From Dehalococcoidia bacterium UBA1123 (GTDB lineage Bacteria > Chloroflexota > Dehalococcoidia > Lucifugimonadales > UBA1123): a DNA stretch of 30,711 bases. Shown here one piece after another: positions 25,498-30,711 of this stretch. The stretch covers positions 1 to 30,711 of the forward strand of contig DCAW01000002.1 of NCBI GenBank assembly GCA_002313895.1. Reading direction: 5' to 3'. The position numbers were made by a program, and so were the translations under genes. Each line of letters opens with the position of its first letter. Within the stretch, counting starts at the first letter, position 1. The notes beneath the pieces are model-generated. The model did no database searches. It was given only the letters and a program-made list of their open reading frames with translations, and was not told where the DNA came from.

Positions 25498-25743
25498 TTA
25501 ATTGCCGCCGCCGTCATCAAGAGAACACGGCCCGACATACAACGTGCCTCGAAGATAATCCTCTGGGTTCTCATTGAGCAGCAACTCTTGGAGTCTAATC
25601 AGATGGCGGTTGACGTGGTTTATGTTGTCTGCCAAATTTCCTGCCGCCTGGCCGTTCGTTATCACATCTTGAGCATCGGACAACGACGCCATCGCTTCAG
25701 CTACGTGCTGCGCCATCGTGAATATATCGGTTCTGCTTTGCAA
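25498..25743 (-). CDS. Small hypothetical protein, 81 residues
   Basis: A minus-strand ORF convergent with the PEPCK-fold gene (71 bases apart). A TTG start at 25743 has AGGAGA five bases upstream; an internal ATG at 25716 is the alternative. The protein is hydrophilic and mainly helical (MAQHVAEAMASLSDAQDVI; NHVNRHLIRLQELLL) and ends in a short tail CSLDDGGGN. No motif, signal peptide or family is recognised. The ribosome binding site is the main support. Confidence 0.45.
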   Translation of the reverse strand: MQSRTDIFTMAQHVAEAMASLSDAQDVITNGQAAGNLADNINHVNRHLIRLQELLLNENPEDYLRGTLYVGPCSLDDGGGN

Positions 25744-26404
25744 TTTGTTCTCCTGTTAAACGACGATCCAAAGACTGTTTGCTTAACGTCCCGCTCTCTG
25801 GGTAAACCTCCAACGATACGTCTGCAACCTTGATCGCTGCAAGCGGCGCAGCCAGTGTCATATTCTGCCTGCGGCATGCAAATCGATCATCCAGAACTTG
25901 GGTTTTACTCAGGCATAGAAGCTGTATTATGGGACTCATCGAATATTGGTATCCCCTCTCTGCCAAGGAGCTCAATAGAGCTCATAATCTTGCTGTGATC
26001 CACGATCAAGTAGGTGAGATTCGGCCACGATTCTGGATCGATTTCCAGAGCCTATTTGATCTGCCGCAAACCGCAGCCTATGGTGGCCGCCAGTCGGAAC
26101 TAAATCCCACGAACGACGCAACAATCTGAGACACCAAAGACTATATGACCGCCTTTTGAAGTTGTCACTTGTCATCAAAAACGTGACTGCACTTCAGATA
26201 GAGAAACAGGCTCTCACATGCTTTCGTTGTTTGAGCAGAGGAATTTACAATACATGGCGTTGTTCCAGCGTCTCGCAGTATAATTCAGCCTGGGAGCAGG
26301 CAAGTGTCTGAGCAACGTCCCGCTCGGTAGTATTCGAGATTGCAGCAACACGCGCGAAAGGCTGGTCAGGTTGAAGCGCGTCAGGTTCAAGGAGTGAGGT
26401 TTTC
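25744..26404. other. Intergenic region, no supported gene
   Basis: About 660 bases between the small minus-strand ORF and the ThuA-like gene. A minus-strand frame at 25697-25975 is open but has no convincing start signal. Two GAGCTC palindromes lie close together at 25968-25973 and 25978-25983. A perfect TATAAT at 26279-26284 stands 120 bases upstream of the ThuA-like gene, but no matching -35 is seen at 16-18 bases. Nothing else was recognised. Confidence 0.5.
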
Positions 26405-27223
26405 ATGACCACAATAAGCTCGGACCGCGTCCACGTCATCGCTGGCGGCTATCCGCCCGGAGCGTTAGGTGGACACGATATGGACTACGCGCGGCTCAGG
26501 CTGCTGGAATTGCTCGAAGAGCAGGGCCTGCTTGCCACTACGGGAAACGATTTCACAGACATTCATCGATGGCTGCCGGGGACTCAACTGCTTATCACTT
26601 ATGTAGCTGGGCCATACCTCGACGACGACCAGAACCAGATTGTGCGTCGGTGGCTTGACGACGGCGGTCACTGGCTGGGTTTGCACGGCTCAAGTGGCGG
26701 CAAGGCGGCGCGAGTAGGAGATGGTAGAAGACGGAGGATGGTCAAGACCAGCCATCACGACACACTGGGCGGCTTCTTCATCAACCACCCGCCGATTCGC
26801 AAGTTCCAGGTCGACGTTGTTCAATCCGACCACCCGCTGACCAGAGACATGCCAGAATCGTTCGAGACGATAGACGAGCCTTACATGATCGAAGTCCAGC
26901 ACCCTTCTGAGACTCAACTGCTGCTCACCGCAGAGCTGGGTCCCGATAACTCAGCCCCCGGTTCCGGATTCGTTTACGACGAGGACACTGCGCTCCAGGC
27001 GGATGGCAAGACTCGAGCCCTCGGATTCACTCGCAGCATTGGCAAAGGCGGCGCAACCTATGTCGCGCTCGGCCACTGCCACTCTCCCGCGAGCCAAGCC
27101 CAGCCCACAGTGGATGCCAACGTCGAGGCGGCCGGCGTCAAACCGACTGCGATCCGAACATCGTGGGAATCCGACGCCTACATGCAACTGCTACGAAACG
27201 CGATAGCATGGGGCATGGGCTAG
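26405..27223 (+). CDS. ThuA-like domain protein
   Basis: A 272-residue protein of the ThuA (trehalose-utilisation, class I glutamine amidotransferase-like flavodoxin fold) family. Seen are VHVIAGGYPPGALGGHD at the start, LLITYVAGPYLDDDQ and the GGHWLGLHGSSGG turn, where family members have GGG.V.LH, then GGFFINHPPIRKFQV with SDHPLTRDMPESFETIDEPY, the usual C-terminal block. The biochemical role of ThuA proteins is not settled; in rhizobia they belong to sugar catabolism loci (trehalose/sucrose ketoderivatives), which suits this neighbourhood. AAGGAG lies ten bases upstream of the ATG. No signal peptide. An insertion rich in Arg (around residues 103-111) is unusual. Confidence 0.8.
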   Translation: MTTISSDRVHVIAGGYPPGALGGHDMDYARLRLLELLEEQGLLATTGNDFTDIHRWLPGTQLLITYVAGPYLDDDQNQIVRRWLDDGGHWLGLHGSSGGKAARVGDGRRRRMVKTSHHDTLGGFFINHPPIRKFQVDVVQSDHPLTRDMPESFETIDEPYMIEVQHPSETQLLLTAELGPDNSAPGSGFVYDEDTALQADGKTRALGFTRSIGKGGATYVALGHCHSPASQAQPTVDANVEAAGVKPTAIRTSWESDAYMQLLRNAIAWGMG

Positions 27224-27264
27224 ACTCGTCGGTCAGGCATACATGTCGCTCTCAAAGCTCTTGA

Positions 27265-27846
27265 TATGGCCCGAATATCTGTCTCACTGCATTGACAAGC
27301 GATGACCTCCCTACCATGATCCGCTGGTCTCATGACTCCGAATTCGCTCGTTTGCTAGACTCAAACCCTGCTTATCCTAAAACCGAGAGTATGTTGGACC
27401 AGTGGTTCGAGGAGAGTCAGAAAGCATCAGACGCATTCACGCTCGCCATTCACTTGCTGGACGGCGACGGATTGCTTGGTTTCGTCGAGACCAGCGGCAT
27501 CGAATGGACGAACTAGATCGGCCGGATGTCCATTGGCCTGGGTGATTCTGCTAACTGGGGCAAAGGATACGGCAACGAGGCCACAAGATTGGCGCTTGGT
27601 TTCGCCTTCAATGAACTGAACCTGCATCGAGTCCAGCTCACTGTTTTCGACTACAAACCTCGTGCCATCCACCTGTACGAAAAGTTAGGCTTCCAAAAAG
27701 GAGGAATCTACCGGGAATTTCTTCAACGAGATGGACGGCGCTTCGATATGTATCTTTATGGATTGCTAGAGCTTGCATGGGAGGCTCGCGAACGAGGCAG
27801 GTCGAACCCTGAACAATGCCGGCAGCATCTCAGACTTACGTGGTAA
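27265..27846 (+). pseudogene. GNAT acetyltransferase (RimJ/RimL-like) with in-frame stop
   Basis: One frame from about 27265 to 27846 reads as a RimJ/RimL-type GNAT protein: GPNICLTALTSDDLPTMIRW at the N-terminus, GFVETSGIEWTN, then TAG at 27514-27516, then IGLGDSANWGKGYGNEA (the acetyl-CoA binding segment), LNLHRVQLTVFDYKPRAIHLYEKLGF and the C-terminal EFLQRDGRRFDMYLYG. The stop replaces a single residue in a well-aligned turn. No start codon is found in frame before the N-terminal motif; an ATG at 27266 is out of frame, so the start may also be damaged (TTG 27292 is internal to the domain). Probably a recent loss. Confidence 0.75.
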
Positions 27847-27887
27847 TGGGCCTTGAAGGTTTTGCCTTTGAGTAACAAAGTGGATTT

Positions 27888-28667
27888 ATGATCAGGGAAA
27901 CGTGTTTTCGCTCATTCGCCTTAGCCGCTTGCACACCGGCGCTGATCGTCACGGCATGCGGCGACGACTCTGCGCAAGACCCACAGACCTCCCCAAGCGT
28001 TGCGACGATTGATGCCAACTCTGGAGCCGCCAGCTCCAACGCGCCGGAACCGACTGAGAAAATCGACACCGAACGGACCTTCGGTTCCGCGAGTTTCAGA
28101 GCCGATGTATGGGCCGACAACTGGTTTGCCTTGTATGTGAACTGCGAATTGGTTGGCGAGGATTCTGTGACGATCACGACCGAGAGGTCGTTCAACGCCG
28201 AGACGATCACCTTCGATGCCACCTACCCGTTGACGATTGCCATTGAGGCAAAGGATTTCAAGGAAACCGATTCCGGGCTGGAGTATATCGGCGAGCGCAA
28301 CCAGCAGATGGGAGACGGCGGCATCATCGCTCAGATAACCGACACGTCCAGCGGCGATATCGCGGCCGCGGCCAACGCCGCATGGTTTTCGATCGTTGTC
28401 CACCGCGCCCCGCTCATCAAAGATTGCGAGAAGGATTCCAATCCATACGATAACTGCCAATTTGAGATCACCGATATTCCTACAAATTGGGCCAGCGCCG
28501 AGTTCAACGACAACGCTTGGACAGAGGCGACCAAGTGGACAGAGAACGATGTCGGCCCTAAGGACGGCTACAACCAAATCCCATGGGGTACGTCGGCTCG
28601 GCTGATCTGGGGCTCCGACCTCGAAGTAGACAACACCGTACTTCTTCGTATGGTTGTGGAAGGCTGA
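27888..28667 (+). CDS. Predicted lipoprotein with unrecognised C-terminal domain
   Basis: A 259-residue protein with a type II signal peptide: basic/polar start, hydrophobic ALAACTPALIV and lipobox V-T-A-C with lipidated Cys24. A low-complexity Ser/Ala/Thr linker (residues 26-58) follows. The rest is a beta-rich domain with FRADVWADNWFALYVNCELVG and a C-terminal NNxW-type block (AEFNDNAWTEATKW ... ARLIWGSDLEVDNTVLLRMVV), reminiscent of galactose-binding-like jelly-roll domains. It should sit on the outer face of the cytoplasmic membrane. The ligand is unknown; carbohydrate binding would be a guess. Upstream GTGGA is a weak ribosome site. Confidence 0.75.
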   Translation: MIRETCFRSFALAACTPALIVTACGDDSAQDPQTSPSVATIDANSGAASSNAPEPTEKIDTERTFGSASFRADVWADNWFALYVNCELVGEDSVTITTERSFNAETITFDATYPLTIAIEAKDFKETDSGLEYIGERNQQMGDGGIIAQITDTSSGDIAAAANAAWFSIVVHRAPLIKDCEKDSNPYDNCQFEITDIPTNWASAEFNDNAWTEATKWTENDVGPKDGYNQIPWGTSARLIWGSDLEVDNTVLLRMVVEG

Positions 28668-28761
28668 TGGACAAAGCGGTTGATAATTCTATGCTATTAT
28701 CGCGCAACATCACTGATATGGAACCATTAGACTGTTGCAGTCATTGGAGGGTCAGATCGCA

Positions 28762-29907
28762 TTGAAAATCGCCAAAATCGAACAATTCCGCCCGAAGGTT
28801 CGGACAAGGCTTGTCAAGATAACCACCGACACTGGCATTGTCGGTTGGGGCGAGGCCACCCTTGAAGGCAGGCCCAAAAGCACGTGGGCGGCTGTCGAAG
28901 AAATGGCAGACTATCTACTCGGCGAGGACCCACTGCGGATCGAACACCACTGGCAGAACATCTATCGCTCCGCATTTTTCCGAGGCGGGAATGTGCTTAT
29001 GTCTGCCCTCGCCGGCATTGATCAGGCCCTCTGGGACATTGCCGGGAAACACTACGGCGTTCCGGCGCACGCACTGATGGGCAGCAACACGAGGGACAAG
29101 ATTGGCGTGTACGCACACTGGGGAATTCGCGACCTCAGCGAAGAGGGTCTGGAGCAATCCAGAGAACGTCTGGAATGGTTACAGAATGCAGGAGGCTACA
29201 AGGCGTTCAAAGCGGGACCAGCAGGCAAGTGGCGCGCGCATGAATCGCCTAAAAGAATTGATGAATTCGTCAAAGCCGCCTACATAATGCGCGAATGGGT
29301 AGGCGATGATGTTGAGCTGTTCTTTGACTTCCACGCCAAGATGACGCCGGCTCTGGCAATCGAGGTTTGCAACGAGATAAAAGGCATGCGTCCGGGATTT
29401 GTGGAGGAGCCAATACCTCAGGAAAACAAAGATTCTCTAAAGGTTGTATCGCAAGCCGTGCCATTTCCAATCGCCACTGGGGAGCGGCTGCTAAGTCGCT
29501 GGGAATTCAGGGAGTTATTCGAGGCAAACGCAGTCGCCATCATCCAGCCAGACGTCGCCCATTGTGGTGGCATAACAGAGTTGAAGAAAATCGCAAACAT
29601 GGCAGAAGTTTACTACATTCACGTGGCCCCTCATTGCGCGATTGGGCCAGTAGCCTTTTCAGCTTGCATGCAGGTTGACGCCTGCATACCCAACTTCTTC
29701 ATGCAAGAGCAGGTTGACGCAGGGCTGGGCAATGGACTCCTTCAACAAGACTGGGTAGTCAGAGACGGCTACATCGACCTTCCTACCAAGCCGGGTCTGG
29801 GCATCGACATCGACGAAGACGCCGCGTGCCGAAACGTCGACTCCAACGCGCCTGAGTTGGGCGGAGATGAGTGGTTCCATGAAGATGGCAGCGTAGCTGA
29901 CTGGTAA
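28762..29907 (+). CDS. D-galactonate dehydratase (DgoD)-like enolase-superfamily enzyme
   Basis: A 381-residue protein of the galactonate dehydratase group, which converts an aldonate to the 2-keto-3-deoxy acid with Mg2+. GWGEATLEGRPKS, FFRGGNVLMSALAGIDQALWDI and the C-terminal TKPGLGIDIDE ... WFHEDGSVADW resemble E. coli DgoD closely in order and length (382). Mg ligands are Asp189, Glu215 and Glu241. The catalytic His pair is His191 in FDFH and His291 in VAPHC, in the spacing of DgoD. TTG 28762 (MKIAKIEQF after GGAGG, eleven bases spacing) is chosen over TTG 28735 because it gives the family N-terminus. It differs from the two 388-residue paralogues at 8526-10926. Substrate could be galactonate or another aldonate. 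Confidence 0.9.
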   Translation: MKIAKIEQFRPKVRTRLVKITTDTGIVGWGEATLEGRPKSTWAAVEEMADYLLGEDPLRIEHHWQNIYRSAFFRGGNVLMSALAGIDQALWDIAGKHYGVPAHALMGSNTRDKIGVYAHWGIRDLSEEGLEQSRERLEWLQNAGGYKAFKAGPAGKWRAHESPKRIDEFVKAAYIMREWVGDDVELFFDFHAKMTPALAIEVCNEIKGMRPGFVEEPIPQENKDSLKVVSQAVPFPIATGERLLSRWEFRELFEANAVAIIQPDVAHCGGITELKKIANMAEVYYIHVAPHCAIGPVAFSACMQVDACIPNFFMQEQVDAGLGNGLLQQDWVVRDGYIDLPTKPGLGIDIDEDAACRNVDSNAPELGGDEWFHEDGSVADW

Positions 29908-29926
29908 TAAACTTTACATATCAGTC

Positions 29927-30571
29927 TTACTGTTCACTTCCGGAGGCAGACTGTGCGATTTGTCGGAGCAGTCGGCCTTCTTCATGAAACAGGCCTTCGA
30001 CTTCAGTTTCTAAATCCTTGAGGTCGCCATCGAACAGTGTTGTATAGAAAACGCACGCTGCGAGGTATGACCCGGCGAGCGTCGGATGGCTGCCATCTTC
30101 GGCATGTAACTCAGGCGTGTCGTGTTTCTCAAGCATTTCCCGCCATGCAGACCCCACTGGGACTACAGTCGCCGCGAGTTCTTTTCCAATACTGTCGTAG
30201 CTGTCGGTCAGCAGTTTCTGATTCTCTGGTTCATGTTTGCGGGCCCAAGTCATGAACAAAACCATCGTCGCGCCACTTTCTTTCATTACAGGCACGAACT
30301 CGCGGACGTTTTCATGGAACCGTTTACCATTCTTAATTGGCAACGTGCTCTGCTCTTGGAACACGACGTAATCCCATTTTTCATCGCTGATTGTGTCAGC
30401 GGCGCCGGCGTTCCAGTGGCGACGCAAAGACGCTCCGCCCGCCGCAATGACTTTGGATTCGATCATTGTGCCCGCCCCTGCCTCTGCGACCGCGCTCAGC
30501 AAGCCAGGCAGGTCGTTTCGTGTTGTGAAACTGTTACCTATGAATAGCATTCGGACTATTTTACTGGGCAT
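29927..30571 (-). CDS. SGNH/GDSL-family hydrolase (DUF4886-like)
   Basis: A 214-residue minus-strand protein with SGNH hydrolase blocks: the nucleophile Ser14 in LFIGNSFT, Gly45-Gly46 in AAGGASL, QEQST at 72-76 in place of the usual GxND, and the C-terminal Asp159-x-x-His162 in DGSHPT. Such enzymes are esterases or carbohydrate deacetylases. No signal peptide is visible, so it appears cytoplasmic. GAAGGTG precedes the ATG. It converges with the DgoD-like gene, 19 bases apart. Its neighbour relation suggests removal of acyl groups from sugars, which is only inference. Confidence 0.82.
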   Translation of the reverse strand: MPSKIVRMLFIGNSFTTRNDLPGLLSAVAEAGAGTMIESKVIAAGGASLRRHWNAGAADTISDEKWDYVVFQEQSTLPIKNGKRFHENVREFVPVMKESGATMVLFMTWARKHEPENQKLLTDSYDSIGKELAATVVPVGSAWREMLEKHDTPELHAEDGSHPTLAGSYLAACVFYTTLFDGDLKDLETEVEGLFHEEGRLLRQIAQSASGSEQ

Positions 30572-30711
30572 GAAAAGTCACCTTCAACCAAAACTGGCCC
30601 TCGTAGTTCGCGGCGGCTTGCAGACTATTTCTGCCGCCCAATCATACGTACGATAATTCGACTACGTCTAGGTAGGTCCTTCGTCCTTCCTGCCTTTGTT
30701 CTTTGTTATGC

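Noticed and set aside
25697..25975. Minus-strand frame of 92 residues upstream of the small ORF at 25498-25743
   Set aside because: Overlaps the better-supported ORF by 47 bases and lacks a convincing start signal.
26279..26284. TATAAT box before the ThuA-like gene as a promoter
   Set aside because: No acceptable -35 at 16-18 bases and 120 bases from the start codon; mentioned only in the intergenic entry.
1..30711. Stop codon reassignment (TAG read as an amino acid)
   Set aside because: Several intact genes end with TAG at the expected family C-terminus, and TAA also interrupts pseudogenes.
1..30711. CRISPR arrays, tRNA or rRNA genes
   Set aside because: No regularly spaced repeats and no T-loop/cloverleaf patterns were seen by eye.

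Overview
The window is about 30.7 kb of a bacterial chromosome with moderate GC content. It uses ATG, GTG and TTG starts, mostly behind good Shine-Dalgarno sequences. The gene mix points to the SAR202-type Chloroflexota or a close relative: several enolase-superfamily sugar-acid dehydratases, a YqjM-type flavin oxidoreductase, an SMP-30 lactonase, an acetamidase/formamidase, a probable F420/FMN split-barrel protein, and ThuA and cyclase families. Two intergenic palindromes of the 'TGTCATtCTGAG...' type fit this. The taxonomic call is inference from gene content; no rRNA or tRNA gene was found.

Layout. 1-900 holds debris: the 3' end of an integrase-type transposase with an internal stop, abutting a truncated, twice-frameshifted histidine kinase/response regulator. 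1184-10926 is the catabolic core: zinc alcohol dehydrogenase, PPOX-fold protein, SMP-30 lactonase, acetamidase/formamidase, a SnoaL-like protein (minus strand), an MFS exporter, an old-yellow-enzyme oxidoreductase and two tandem enolase-superfamily paralogues of 388 residues each. 11175-11619 carries two small overlapping minus-strand ORFs, one with a C2HC zinc-finger-like motif. 11889-14139 is an MFS transporter followed by a decayed tandem copy of itself. 14169-19299 holds an S9-type peptidase whose catalytic His position is Tyr, an acyl-CoA carboxylase carboxyltransferase without partner subunits, and an aldehyde dehydrogenase of the ketoglutarate-semialdehyde type. 19348-20703 contains two pseudogenes (ClbS/DfsB-like, and a cyclase). 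20915-25743 is the least familiar stretch: an unrecognised 154-residue protein, a broken DUF4062-STAND NTPase, a 763-residue divergent ATP-PEPCK-fold protein lacking key catalytic residues, and a small antisense ORF. 26405-30571 holds a ThuA-like protein, a nonsense-interrupted GNAT acetyltransferase, a lipoprotein, a DgoD-like dehydratase and an SGNH hydrolase.

How the genes may work together (inference). The lactonase, sugar-acid dehydratases, dehydrogenases, flavin reductase, transporters and semialdehyde dehydrogenase could take up lactones and sugar acids, dehydrate them to 2-keto-3-deoxy acids and oxidise the products into central metabolism. No single operon covers these steps.

Two things stand out. 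The window has an unusual number of pseudogenes, about seven clear ones, several broken by only one or two point lesions. The PEPCK-like protein keeps the nucleotide-binding half of the fold but lacks the residues that define PEP carboxykinase, which suggests a different kinase or NTPase function.
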